From Planctomycetota bacterium (lineage in GTDB: Bacteria; Planctomycetota; UBA8108; JACQVS01), in contig JANQLS010000088.1 of NCBI GenBank assembly GCA_028280485.1, forward strand, positions 1 to 57,094: a stretch of 57,094 nt of DNA, given 5' to 3'. Under the pieces are notes generated by a model. The model did no database searches. It saw only the letters and a program-made list of their open reading frames with translations, and was not told the origin of the DNA. This document shows positions 1 to 6,508 of the stretch, piece after piece (the stretch's first letter is position 1; each line of letters starts with the position of its first letter). The position numbers and the translations under genes are program-made.

Positions 1-92
1 GGGCGACGCTTCGCTCTGCCCTGGGCTATGATCTTGCGGGCCTTCAGCCCTGGGGGATTCGAAGCCCCACGATTATATTTTATACATCGCTC

Positions 93-120
93 TTAACTAG
101 CCCGAAGCGCTAGCGAGGGG
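93..120. repeat. 'CCCGAAGCGCTAGCGAGGG' intergenic repeat
   Basis: A 28-bp unit starting TTAACTAGCCCGAAGCGC. The same unit recurs at 7597-7622 and as both arms of a perfect palindrome at 41671-41731. A variant (AAGCTTCGGGCTT) occurs at 22470-22606. Only intergenic copies are seen. Confidence 0.8.
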
Positions 121-183
121 ATTTCTCAAATCAACTCAACGTTATATTTCTTCACAACAAAATGGCTTAGTTTAACTTAACCG

Positions 184-216
184 CTTCGTACGGCTCGAAG
201 GTCGAGCCTACTACTA
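184..216. repeat. 'TAGTAGGCTCGACC' stop-overlapping repeat
   Basis: A short palindromic repeat, written TAGTAGGCTCGACCTTCGAG on the minus strand. Its first triplet is the TAG stop of the DUF218 gene. Relatives lie at 7400-7435, 7682-7719, 15693-15730, 15873-15900 and 50511-50566. Confidence 0.7.
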
Positions 217-1215
217 AATATGGAAAAGCATATAATAAGCGTAAGCAAAAACTTCACGCATCACGAAGAAGGGTTCGCGCGTTAAGGAAGGTCCCACTGC
301 TGGCACGGTATAGCAAGGAACGTTCTCGCGTTCGAAGATCAATTTAACGCGAGCATTGTGATAGTACTGACTGACAACAAAAACCTTTTTAAAGCCCCGC
401 TCTTCGATGATCCTTCGGCAATTCACCGCGGATAAATAGGTATTCTGCCCCCCTTCATCGAGGATATTGGAAGTGGGATCGACCTTAGGGTGGGACTTTT
501 TGAGAGCATAATCTCTCATAACTTTAGGTTCACTGAGATCTAAAGAATCTACTCCCCCGCTATAGATTAGGTAATCTGCCTTGTCATTGGCGTAAAGGTC
601 GAGCGCAGTATCCATACGATACTGAAGAGCATTCGATAACCGACCGTTAGGGTAGGCTCGAGCTCCGAGAACAACAATCGCATCGGCCTTGATATCTTCC
701 CCCGCCGAAAAATCTGTTTTCCCGTAAGTATAGATATGAAGAAAGATCATCACGAAGGTTGCTCCTGCAACCGAAAGAAGACCGAAGAAAGCGCGAGCTT
801 CCCGCGGCATTTTCCACTCGATCGGAGCCCACCAATGGATCCTTCCCAATTCGATGGAAAGTAAAACAACGATGATGAAACTAAAGGGTATGAGGGAATA
901 CCTATCCGGATCGAGAGATTGAATACGATGGTAATATCCGATCACATTAGATAACGCTAATGCGGTGAATCCACTGAAGATCCCTAATTGCAGAGTACGA
1001 ATATTAGAATTCTTGCTGTAGGCGTGAGGCCAAAGAAGAGCGATACCCAAAAGAGATGCAAAAATCGACAGCCAGGGCTCGGGGAGACTCACATCGAGCC
1101 AAAACCGATTGGCCGAAAGCCGAGGCTCTCTGAGGCTCAATCCAAGATTGACCACGATGAAGAGTCCGAGGGCGATCGAAAAGGGCCTTGAAATAAAAAA
1201 AGTTACTCGCCCCAT
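214..1215 (-). CDS. YdcF/SanA-like DUF218 membrane protein
   Basis: This 333-aa protein has about five hydrophobic segments (residues 4-28, 47-62, 77-95, 106-123, 141-165) followed by a C-terminal DUF218 domain (about 177-333). The domain opens with ADAIVVLGA and continues with YSGG and the conserved GQNTYLSA and VSQYYHNAR stretches. DUF218 proteins such as YdcF, SanA and ElyC are linked to the cell envelope or to nucleotide binding, and their substrates are mostly unsettled. The domain probably sits on the outer face of the inner membrane. The start is the ATG at 1215. The stop TAG lies inside an intergenic repeat. The gene stands alone, with no operon partner on this strand. Confidence 0.85.
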   Translation of the reverse strand: MGRVTFFISRPFSIALGLFIVVNLGLSLREPRLSANRFWLDVSLPEPWLSIFASLLGIALLWPHAYSKNSNIRTLQLGIFSGFTALALSNVIGYYHRIQSLDPDRYSLIPFSFIIVVLLSIELGRIHWWAPIEWKMPREARAFFGLLSVAGATFVMIFLHIYTYGKTDFSAGEDIKADAIVVLGARAYPNGRLSNALQYRMDTALDLYANDKADYLIYSGGVDSLDLSEPKVMRDYALKKSHPKVDPTSNILDEGGQNTYLSAVNCRRIIEERGFKKVFVVSQYYHNARVKLIFERENVPCYTVPAVGPSLTREPFFVMREVFAYAYYMLFHI

Positions 1216-1394
1216 GAGGCTAACTTAATTCTCCACTTCTTATTTCACTATGATCCCCACCCGAGAAAAACCAGAGAAAATCTGGAGAAGGGAAATCTGG
1301 ATGAGGATTGTCTTCACTATCTTACAGAAGAGATTATAGTTTAAAAAAGCTTCCGAGCAAGAGTTCCAATTGAAGTCCCTCTTATCAGTAAATT

Positions 1395-1916
1395 ATGAAA
1401 AAAATAATTATCTCTGGCAGCCTCATTCTTGGGCTGATTTGGCTAGGGTATTTTTTAGTACTCACCTTTACCTCCGATGAGACCAAAATTCGCTGGGTTT
1501 TACTGGAGATGGAAGCGAGTTTTAATGACGCCGATGCTTACGGAGTCCGAGACCAACTCGCCGAAGACTTTCGAGTCACCAACCGAAACGTTGACCGAAA
1601 TACGGTAACTCTCTTCTTATTGCGCGTGTTCAAAGACTCAAAAAAGAAAGATGGGAGCCCAAAGTATCGGGTTGAAATTCCCCGCGACGCTGAGGGTGAA
1701 CTCGACGTCGCTATCACCCTGAAACCCACGGACCCTAAAAGTGCGAGCCTGGAAGTTACAGCCGAGGTATTTGAAAACCGAGGCAGCGGAAGGGATTCTG
1801 AAAACTGGAAGTCCCTCGGTCACTTTCAGGTTGAAGCAACGTGCGAATTCCAAAGGGGTTCCTTTCGGGTCAAAAGAGCGAAGAAGGTCAAAGGAAGCCC
1901 TGATATCCCCTTTTAA
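1395..1916 (+). CDS. hypothetical membrane-anchored protein
   Basis: This 173-aa protein has one N-terminal hydrophobic segment (residues 4-26), then a soluble domain beginning IRWVLLEMEASFNDAD. A helix ending in a D/A-rich turn followed by antiparallel strands (about 100-170) is reminiscent of NTF2/SnoaL-like folds, but I recognise no family motif. It is probably attached to the inner membrane facing the periplasm. The start is ATG, and the next gene (2272) is 355 bp away. Function unknown. Confidence 0.7.
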   Translation: MKKIIISGSLILGLIWLGYFLVLTFTSDETKIRWVLLEMEASFNDADAYGVRDQLAEDFRVTNRNVDRNTVTLFLLRVFKDSKKKDGSPKYRVEIPRDAEGELDVAITLKPTDPKSASLEVTAEVFENRGSGRDSENWKSLGHFQVEATCEFQRGSFRVKRAKKVKGSPDIPF

Positions 1917-2271
1917 TCGAAACCCAATCCCAGCAAGGCCTCTAAGCCCTGCTATTTAAACCAGTTCCACATTCCAATTCAGGCAAAAATTCCTCAGATT
2001 GGTTTGGCAGATTTCTTGTGTTACAATTGAATTTATGGAACGTGTACCGGTTAGGGCCTGCCAATTAATCTAACTTTCAATCTGATTAACAGCGACTCGA
2101 TCGGTAATAATTTACTATTTAGAGCGGCATCCCAAAATACGCAGATCCCCAACTCTCTCTGCAAGCCATGAGGATGTCGAGTTTCACCTCTGAAGTGAGG
2201 CGAAACAAAAGCGGTGAAACAATCTGCAACCAACATCGTTGTATTCACCCTCGGCCTGGGGGGCCTAAAGT
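1917..2271. other. intergenic, nothing recognised
   Basis: There are 355 bases between two plus-strand genes. I see no convincing gene, RNA or repeat. The promoter of the UVR-motif gene is presumably here but cannot be placed. Confidence 0.5.
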
Positions 2272-3021
2272 ATGAGTTATAACAAGGATATTTCTTCGCT
2301 ACTCCAAGACTGGGAATACCAGGAGGAGAAAGAGGATAAGAATATCCGTCGCATTCAAGGATCCAATGGTCGAGAACTTTTGCAAGTTCGACTGCCATTA
2401 GGGGTCGAACAATACGAAATCCACGGACGTCCCGACGGTGTTAAGCCCGAAGGATTCGAATCCTGGCTGGATCACTATTACTTTTTGGCCCAACAGTTCG
2501 GCCAAGAGTTCGTATTAGATCACGAAGCCCTTGAGCGCCTCTGCAACGAAAGCCTCCTCTACTACAATCGCTATCTCCTCTTTTTCCAGATTCAAGAGTT
2601 TGAACTATGCATTCGCGACACCAGCCGGAACCTCCGTTTGCTGAAGTTTATTCGCGATTATGCCGAAGATGCGAAACAGTTAGAGTTCTTAGAGCAATAT
2701 CGCCCTTACATTCTCAGGATGCAGATCATGGCGAAAGCTCTTCTGAAGGTGAAGCGCGACCAAGATATTCCCAACGCACTTCGCTTACTTAAAGCCGGTG
2801 TCGATGAGATCAACAATCTTCCCGAAATGCCCGACAACGAAATCTTCGATTTCGAACGAGCCCGTTCCTTACGAAGCTTGCAAGAGTTGATCGATCAATT
2901 AGAAGATCAACTTCCCGTCAGCCAAGAAGATGAGCTCAAAAAAGAACTCGACCAAGCCATCCAGTCAGAAGACTACGAGAAGGCAGCCGAGATTCGGGAT
3001 CAGCTGCAGAAGCTAGAATGA
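2272..3021 (+). CDS. UvrB/UvrC (UVR) motif protein
   Basis: This 249-aa soluble protein has no signal peptide. Residues about 80-200 are strongly helical. The last about 35 residues form a UVR motif: acidic helix, then SEDYEKAAEIRDQLQ. UVR motifs mediate protein contacts in UvrB/UvrC, McsA and ClpC. McsA (NYERAAELRDKIY) and ClpC (DFERAANLRDKAD) in this window carry the same motif, so an adaptor role near the Clp system is possible; that is inference. The start is ATG. The TGA stop is joined directly to a TGGTCGCGG repeat, so the repeat begins at the gene end. Confidence 0.75.
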   Translation: MSYNKDISSLLQDWEYQEEKEDKNIRRIQGSNGRELLQVRLPLGVEQYEIHGRPDGVKPEGFESWLDHYYFLAQQFGQEFVLDHEALERLCNESLLYYNRYLLFFQIQEFELCIRDTSRNLRLLKFIRDYAEDAKQLEFLEQYRPYILRMQIMAKALLKVKRDQDIPNALRLLKAGVDEINNLPEMPDNEIFDFERARSLRSLQELIDQLEDQLPVSQEDELKKELDQAIQSEDYEKAAEIRDQLQKLE

Positions 3022-3150
3022 TGGTCGCGGCTATCGGCCGCTCCAGCGTGAATGTTCGCTTCGCTCAGTCATTATGGTCGCCACTAAAGGTGGCTCCAGC
3101 GTGCAAGCTCGCTTCGCTCGCGCACTCCTAAAGTATAATAATGGTCGCTC
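3020..3150. repeat. 'ATGGTCGC...' repeat, two degenerate units
   Basis: Two imperfect units (ATGGTCGCGGCTATCGGCCG, then GCTTCGCTC-rich sequence) directly follow the stop codon of the UVR gene. The family also occurs at 22680-22830 (reverse orientation) and as three tandem copies at 41440-41631. Confidence 0.75.
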
Positions 3151-3151
3151 A

Positions 3152-3297
3152 GTAGTCCGCACGCTCCGCGTGCGGAATCTTGAAGTCTCGAACGGTATTC
3201 AAAATAAAAAAAGAGCCTTACTTTTCAGTAGGGCTCTTTTTTTATTTTTAAGATTACTCATTCTTCATAAAGACCGCTCACGGAGTGAGCGGACTAC
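3152..3297 (-). mobile_element. 146-bp MITE-like element with terminator core
   Basis: Terminal inverted repeats (GTAGTCCGC... and ...GCGGACTAC, each itself a hairpin) flank a core with the poly-A/poly-T hairpin AGAGCC...GGGCTCT, which would act as a bidirectional terminator. A second copy in opposite orientation lies at 20632-20775 and shares the inner blocks ATGAAGAA, GTAATCTTAAAA and CTTCAAGATTCCGC. It has no coding capacity. Confidence 0.6.
3203..3243. terminator. bidirectional terminator hairpin
   Basis: The stem AGAGCC/GGGCTCT has A-runs before it and T-runs after it, so it works on both strands. It lies between the convergent UVR gene and the HAD phosphatase gene, inside the MITE-like element. 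Confidence 0.7.
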
Positions 3298-3310
3298 TTT
3301 AAGCCTACTA

Positions 3311-4156
3311 CTAGAAAAACCCGCCTTCACCACCAAAGACGAAACGATCGACCGCTTCCGCTACTGCGCCATCGTTATTTGTTCGTTCCGTGATGTAGGG
3401 AGCGAGATCTAAGACCGAATCATTCGCATTGGCGACAGCGACTCCCACTCCGGCTTCTAATATCATTTGCTTGTCGTTGTCAGCGTCCCCCACGGCTAAG
3501 ACCTGGGAAACATCACAGCCGACATAGTCAGCGAGATCAGGAAGCGACGTCGACTTATCGACCCCCAAGGCCATGAACTCTAAATATTCGGGATCGGTTT
3601 TCATGACGTTAGCGAGCCCCATAAATTTATCGGCAAATTCACTGTAAAGTTCATTTCGGCGATCGGGCTCAGCGAGGATGATCATTTTTGTGGGTTCCTC
3701 ACCTTTGTACTCATCTAAGTCACACCATTCAAAAATGGAACCGGTGCGACCATGATAGATATCGACGAGCGGGCTACCTTTATTAGTAGCATCGCAAAAC
3801 AATCGATCTTCATAGTAAAAGTTAACTGGAAGATTGTGAGCGCGTCCAAATTCGATAAGCTCATTTGCCAATTCCGATGACAAAGGACGGTGGGATACGA
3901 GTGGGCGCCCCTCGGCTTTCTTACCAACAACTTTCCCACCGTTATAGGCGATCAAAGCACAGTCGAGCCCTCCCAACTTTTCTTGGAGGAGTTCGATACT
4001 TGGAATCATCCGCCCCGAACCGATGGCGACATCGACCCCTTTTTCCTTTGCAGAATGAAGAGCCTTCAGGTTGACCTCGGGAACTTCTTTTTGATCGTTG
4101 ACCAAGGTTCCATCGACATCGAGAACGATCAGACGAATATCGTGAGATTCAGACAT
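3311..4156 (-). CDS. Cof-type HAD-superfamily phosphatase
   Basis: This 281-aa protein is the usual length for Cof/YidA phosphatases. Motif I is VLDVDGTLV (residues 10-18; nucleophile and acid/base Asp). Motif II is GSGR (about 47). The C-terminal motif is VGDADNDKQM (about 217). The central part forms a C2-type cap that sets substrate choice. Family members dephosphorylate sugar phosphates, flavin or PLP-type compounds, and the substrate cannot be told here. Cytoplasmic. Start ATG at 4156. The TAG stop overlaps a TAGTAGGC repeat. Confidence 0.88.
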   Translation of the reverse strand: MSESHDIRLIVLDVDGTLVNDQKEVPEVNLKALHSAKEKGVDVAIGSGRMIPSIELLQEKLGGLDCALIAYNGGKVVGKKAEGRPLVSHRPLSSELANELIEFGRAHNLPVNFYYEDRLFCDATNKGSPLVDIYHGRTGSIFEWCDLDEYKGEEPTKMIILAEPDRRNELYSEFADKFMGLANVMKTDPEYLEFMALGVDKSTSLPDLADYVGCDVSQVLAVGDADNDKQMILEAGVGVAVANANDSVLDLAPYITERTNNDGAVAEAVDRFVFGGEGGFF

Positions 4157-4338
4157 TGGAGAGTATTCATGAAGTGAGTGAGCAACGAGTTCGACCGACG
4201 GTACATTTATATGGTCCCTCTTACTGAAGGGATCACCGGGGACGAAAAAGCCCGGATTATACCGAGTTTTCTCTCAGCAAACCATGAAAGAATGCGCCTG
4301 AATGCATCTCTATACGAGGAACGACTTAAAAAGAAAAT

Positions 4339-4415
4339 AGACCCCAGCTGGACTCGAACCAGCGTCAACAGATTTGCAATCATCCCTCTGTCTCAGCCAT
4401 CTCGGCCATGGGGTC
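4339..4415 (-). tRNA. tRNA-Cys(GCA), irregular anticodon arm
   Basis: The 7-bp acceptor GACCCCA/TGGGGTC, T arm GCTGG-TTCGAGT-CCAGC and U73 (a Cys identity base) are normal. The loop TTGCAAA gives anticodon GCA. The 3' anticodon strand TCTGT pairs with ACAGA only if 7 nt (GGGATGA) are looped out, which also shortens the D arm. Total length is 77 nt. It may be functional with an insertion, or decayed. Confidence 0.6.
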
Positions 4416-4447
4416 TGGGTACCCGGTTAACGGCAGGTATATTTTTT

Positions 4448-4519
4448 TAACCCCGACGGGAATCGAACCCGCTCCATGAGATTGAAAGACTCATATCCTA
4501 ACCAGTAGACCACGGGGCC
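4448..4519 (-). tRNA. tRNA-Glu(TTC)
   Basis: Acceptor GGCCCCG/CGGGGTT (two G-U pairs), T arm GCGGG-TTCGATT-CCCGT, anticodon loop CTTTCAA. There is a T-T mismatch at the base of the anticodon loop. No encoded CCA. Confidence 0.9.
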
Positions 4520-4541
4520 ATATTTCAAATGGATAAAATGG

Positions 4542-4617
4542 GCCAGCCCACGGGACTCGAACCCGTTAGTCACATGATTCACAATCATGCGGCTCGACCA
4601 CTTCGCCTTGAGCTGGC
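4542..4617 (-). tRNA. tRNA-His(GTG)
   Basis: Acceptor CCAGCTC/GGGCTGG is preceded by an encoded G-1 and followed by C73, the His hallmark. The anticodon stem-loop is CATGA-TTGTGAA-TCATG. CCA is encoded at 4539-4541. Position 8 is A rather than U in this alignment. Confidence 0.9.
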
Positions 4618-4629
4618 ATATCTTTATGG

Positions 4630-4701
4630 AAGGCCTGGCGGGACTTAAACCCACACGGACTGCATTCAAAGTGCAGCGCTCTATCATTAAGCTACAGGCC
4701 T
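4630..4701 (-). tRNA. tRNA-Gln(TTG)
   Basis: Acceptor AGGCCTG/CAGGCCT, anticodon stem-loop CTGCA-CTTTGAA-TGCAG. The T loop is TTTAAGT, so the nearly universal C56 is T. Otherwise canonical. Confidence 0.88.
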
Positions 4702-4726
4702 AGCTTGTTTCTTATTTACGGATGAA

Positions 4727-4800
4727 GCCGAACTCGTAAGAGTTTGGCCAGCAAAGGTAATCACCTTGAGAATGAAGAGCCAAACTCTGACGAGTTCGGC
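4727..4800. repeat. nested inverted repeat in tRNA spacer
   Basis: Two 22-bp hairpins, GCCGAACTC...GAGTTTGGC (4727-4748) and its near-perfect reverse complement (4779-4800, one mismatch), sit 30 bp apart between tRNA-Gln and tRNA-Ile. Each half can fold alone, or the two can pair into one long stem. Confidence 0.8.
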
Positions 4801-4823
4801 TACGAAATCCTGCCAAGTCAGTC

Positions 4824-4897
4824 TCGGAGTGGATGGAATCGAACCACCGACCTCTTCCTTATCAGGGAAGCGCTCTCAACCACTGAGCTACACTCCG
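4824..4897 (-). tRNA. tRNA-Ile(GAT)
   Basis: Acceptor CGGAGTG/CACTCCG, A73, anticodon stem-loop CTTCC-CTGATAA-GGAAG. Canonical class I. Confidence 0.93.
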
Positions 4898-4905
4898 TTT
4901 GTTGG

Positions 4906-4978
4906 TCTGCCTGAAGGGATTCGAACCCCTAACTTTTGCATTCGTAGTGCAACACTCTTCCAGTTGAGTTACAGGCAG
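4906..4978 (-). tRNA. tRNA-Arg(ACG)
   Basis: Acceptor CAGGCAG on the plus strand (CTGCCTG 5' strand), A73, anticodon stem-loop TTGCA-CTACGAA-TGCAA. The D loop carries A20, a known ArgRS determinant. Confidence 0.92.
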
Positions 4979-4991
4979 ATGAATTGTTTGG

Positions 4992-5064
4992 CCGGGGCAG
5001 ACGGGATCGAACCGCCGACGCACTGGGCTTCAACCAACCGCTCTACCGACTGAGCTACACCCCG
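4992..5064 (-). tRNA. tRNA-Phe(GAA), atypical
   Basis: Acceptor CGGGGTG/TGCCCCG, variable loop GCGTC and T arm GGCGG-TTCGATC-CCGTC are of Phe type, with CCA encoded. The anticodon loop TTGAAGC gives GAA but with G37 (normally A37), and position 73 is G (normally A). Confidence 0.75.
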
Positions 5065-5102
5065 GTGAATTTCACTTTCAGATCTCATAAGTTTTTAAAG
5101 AG

Positions 5103-5175
5103 TAGGGTCGACTGGATTCGAACCAGCACTGAACGAAGCTTAAATTCGTCGCCTCTGCCGTTGGGCTACGACCCT
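5103..5175 (-). tRNA. tRNA-Leu(TAA), class I
   Basis: 73 nt. Acceptor AGGGTCG/CGACCCT, A73, 3-bp D stem GCC/GGC with a GGCAGA D loop as in Leu tRNAs, anticodon stem-loop ACGAA-TTTAAGC-TTCGT. The variable loop is only 5 nt (TCAGT), where bacterial tRNA-Leu normally has a long arm. Confidence 0.88.
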
Positions 5176-5188
5176 ATATGATCGACTT

Positions 5189-5261
5189 TGGGATCGACTG
5201 GATTCGAACCAGCACTGAACGAAACTTGAATTCGCTGCCTCTGCCGTTGGGCTACGATCCC
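5189..5261 (-). tRNA. tRNA-Leu(CAA), class I
   Basis: 73 nt. A close paralogue of the neighbouring Leu(TAA). Acceptor GGGATCG/CGATCCC, A73, anticodon stem-loop GCGAA-TTCAAGT-TTCGT, 5-nt variable loop TCAGT. Confidence 0.88.
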
Positions 5262-5273
5262 GATAACTTTTGG

Positions 5274-5346
5274 ACCACCCGGAGAGACTTGAACTCTCAA
5301 CCTTCGCGTTAGAAGCGCAACGCTCTTCCAATTGAGCTACAGATGG
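5274..5346 (-). tRNA. tRNA-Arg(TCT), Gly-like body
   Basis: Anticodon loop CTTCTAA, acceptor CCATCTG/CGGGTGG. About 67 of 73 positions match tRNA-Gly(TCC) at 5483-5555, including U73, which is a glycine identity base. It differs at position 20 (A, an Arg determinant) and 36. Confidence 0.85.
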
Positions 5347-5360
5347 TCAAACACTTTTGG

Positions 5361-5435
5361 TCAGGAAGGGTGGATTTGAACCACCGACCCCGTGCTTCCA
5401 AGGCACGTACGCTCGCCAGACTGCGCTACTTCCTG
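5361..5435 (-). tRNA. tRNA-Pro(TGG)
   Basis: Acceptor CAGGAAG/CTTCCTG, A73, CCA encoded (5358-5360). Anticodon stem-loop CGTGC-CTTGGAA-GCACG, and a typical TAGCGCAGTCTGG Pro D arm. Confidence 0.93.
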
Positions 5436-5450
5436 AATTATCTTTCATTA

Positions 5451-5471
5451 GTCCGTTGGGCTACGAACCTG
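5451..5471 (-). pseudogene. 5' fragment of a tRNA-Leu
   Basis: On the minus strand this 21-nt piece reads like the acceptor-to-D-loop start of the local Leu tRNAs (GGTTCGTAGCCCAACGG) and then stops. It is a likely relic of tandem duplication in the cluster. Confidence 0.6.
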
Positions 5472-5482
5472 ATTTTTCATGG

Positions 5483-5555
5483 ACCACCTGGAGAGACTCG
5501 AACTCTCAACCTTCGCGTTGGAAACGCAAAGCTCTGCCAATTGAGCTACAGATGG
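5483..5555 (-). tRNA. tRNA-Gly(TCC)
   Basis: Acceptor CCATCTG/CAGGTGG, U73 (glycine type), anticodon stem-loop TTGCG-TTTCCAA-CGCGA. Near-identical to tRNA-Arg(TCT) upstream. Confidence 0.92.
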
Positions 5556-5572
5556 CCGTTTAAAATTGTTGG

Positions 5573-5647
5573 TACGGAAGGACGGATTTGAACCGTCGAC
5601 CCCGTGCGCCCAAAGCACGTGCGCTCGCCAGATTGCGCTACTTCCTT
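5573..5647 (-). tRNA. tRNA-Pro(GGG)
   Basis: Acceptor AAGGAAG/CTTCCGT, A73, CCA encoded. Anticodon stem-loop CGTGC-TTTGGGC-GCACG. Paralogue of Pro(TGG). Confidence 0.9.
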
Positions 5648-5705
5648 ATCGTTGTTCTCTGAAGGTGAGAAGCTTGGGCTCTCCTCACCTAAGTTTTAAA
5701 ATTGG

Positions 5706-5778
5706 TACGCCCGGTGGGGCTCGAACCCACGACCACCGGTTTAAAAGACCGGCACTCTTCCAGCTGAGTTACAGGCGT
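5706..5778 (-). tRNA. tRNA-Lys(TTT)
   Basis: Acceptor ACGCCTG/CGGGCGT, A73, CCA encoded. Anticodon stem-loop CCGGT-CTTTTAA-ACCGG. Confidence 0.93.
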
Positions 5779-5788
5779 ATAAGTTTGG

Positions 5789-5860
5789 CTCGCCCGCTAG
5801 GACTTGAACCTAGATGAACCGAGTTAACAGCTCGGCGCTTTACCATTAAGCTACGGACGA
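5789..5860 (-). tRNA. tRNA-Asn(GTT)
   Basis: Acceptor TCGTCCG/CGGGCGA, G73, CCA encoded. Anticodon stem-loop CCGAG-CTGTTAA-CTCGG. Confidence 0.93.
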
Positions 5861-5920
5861 AAATTCTTTGAGAAGCAAAACTCGAATCGCCGGCGTGAGT
5901 TCGTTGCTTCTCAGTTTTTT

Positions 5921-5993
5921 TAGGGCTGGTCGGATTCGAACCGACACTGGCTGCGCTCTAAACGCAGTGCCTCTGCCGTTGGGCTACAACCCT
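5921..5993 (-). tRNA. tRNA-Leu(TAG), class I
   Basis: 73 nt. Acceptor AGGGTTG/CAGCCCT, A73, anticodon stem-loop CTGCG-TTTAGAG-CGCAG, 5-nt variable loop CCAGT. Same D arm as the other three Leu tRNAs. The hairpin GAGAAGCAA...TTGCTTCTC lies just beyond its 3' end (about 5871-5912). Confidence 0.88.
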
Positions 5994-6003
5994 TTATATT
6001 TGG

Positions 6004-6075
6004 ACCACCCAGAGAGATTCGAACTCTCAGCCTTCGCGTTGGCAACGCGACGCTCTACCCTTGAGCTACGGGTGG
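6004..6075 (-). tRNA. tRNA-Gly(GCC)
   Basis: Acceptor CCACCCG/TGGGTGG, U73, anticodon stem-loop TCGCG-TTGCCAA-CGCGA. Canonical. Confidence 0.93.
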
Positions 6076-6086
6076 TTGATACTTGG

Positions 6087-6160
6087 TGGGATCGATTGGA
6101 TTCGAACCAACACTTACGAGACTCTCGATCTCGCGCCTCTGCCAGTTGGGCTACGATCCC
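6087..6160 (-). tRNA. tRNA-Leu(GAG), class I, C33
   Basis: 74 nt. Acceptor GGGATCG/CGATCCC, A73, CCA encoded. Anticodon stem-loop CGAGA-TCGAGAG-TCTCG gives GAG, but position 33 is C instead of the near-universal U. The variable loop is 5 nt (TAAGT). Confidence 0.82.
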
Positions 6161-6164
6161 GTGG

Positions 6165-6236
6165 GACGCCCGCAAGGACTCGAACCTTGACCATCGGATT
6201 TGGAATCCGGCACTCTACCAATTAAGTTACGGACGT
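6165..6236 (-). tRNA. tRNA-Trp(CCA), C73
   Basis: Acceptor ACGTCCG/CGGGCGT, anticodon stem-loop CCGGA-TTCCAAA-TCCGA (first pair C-A mismatched), CCA encoded. The discriminator is C, while bacterial tRNA-Trp normally has G73. Confidence 0.85.
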
Positions 6237-6244
6237 ATATTTTT

Positions 6245-6478
6245 TGGGCCGGGAGGGACTCGAACCCCCTAAAGCATTTCTTTATGTAGAAACAAGCTCC
6301 TTCGGAACTCATTTCTACCGTTCCGGCAATTCTACGAATGGCCTTCACTCCGCCAAATATTGGCTAAAAAGCCAATATTCGCGGCCGAGTTGATCCCAAC
6401 TCGGCATAGTTTCTTTTCAGAAACTATGATTCCAGCTGAATTACAGTCAGCCACCTTTGCCGCTCGGTTCACCGACCC
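6245..6478 (-). tRNA. tRNA-Tyr(GTA) with a 165-nt variable region
   Basis: The acceptor GGGTCGG/CCGGCCC pairs across 234 nt. The D arm (ACC GAGCGGCAAA GGT), anticodon stem-loop GCTGA-CTGTAAT-TCAGC, T arm GGGGG-TTCGAGT-CCCTC and A73 all fit tRNA-Tyr. Between position 43 and the T stem lie 165 nt (6270-6434), where about 13 nt is normal. Of these, 120 nt are a copy of the four-hairpin repeat, and a further hairpin (CATAGTTTC/GAAACTATG) adjoins it. No group I intron features are seen, and the insertion point is not the anticodon loop. The molecule may fold with a giant variable arm, or it may need processing. Confidence 0.8.
6286..6405 (+). repeat. four-hairpin repeat, copy A (inside tRNA-Tyr)
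   Basis: In order: H1 (GTAGAAA...TTTCTAC), linker CGTTCCGGC, H2 (ATTC/GAAT), constant TTCACTCCGCC, H3 (AATATTGGCT/AGCCAATATT) and H4 (GCCGAGTTG/CAACTCGGC). Copies B (47492-47611) and C (29243-29396) have the same order with compensatory stem changes. Confidence 0.8.
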
Positions 6479-6508
6479 GAATTCTGTATTTTCAATTTCA
6501 TAAATTGG

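Noticed and set aside
4766..6348. Several plus-strand open frames across the tRNA cluster
   Set aside because: They are antisense to tRNA genes; the 'GxRTPN'-like peptide patterns come from the T arms.
6270..6434. Group I or II intron in tRNA-Tyr
   Set aside because: Insertion is in the variable region, not the anticodon loop; no P/Q/R/S core, no maturase, too short; the sequence is an interspersed repeat.
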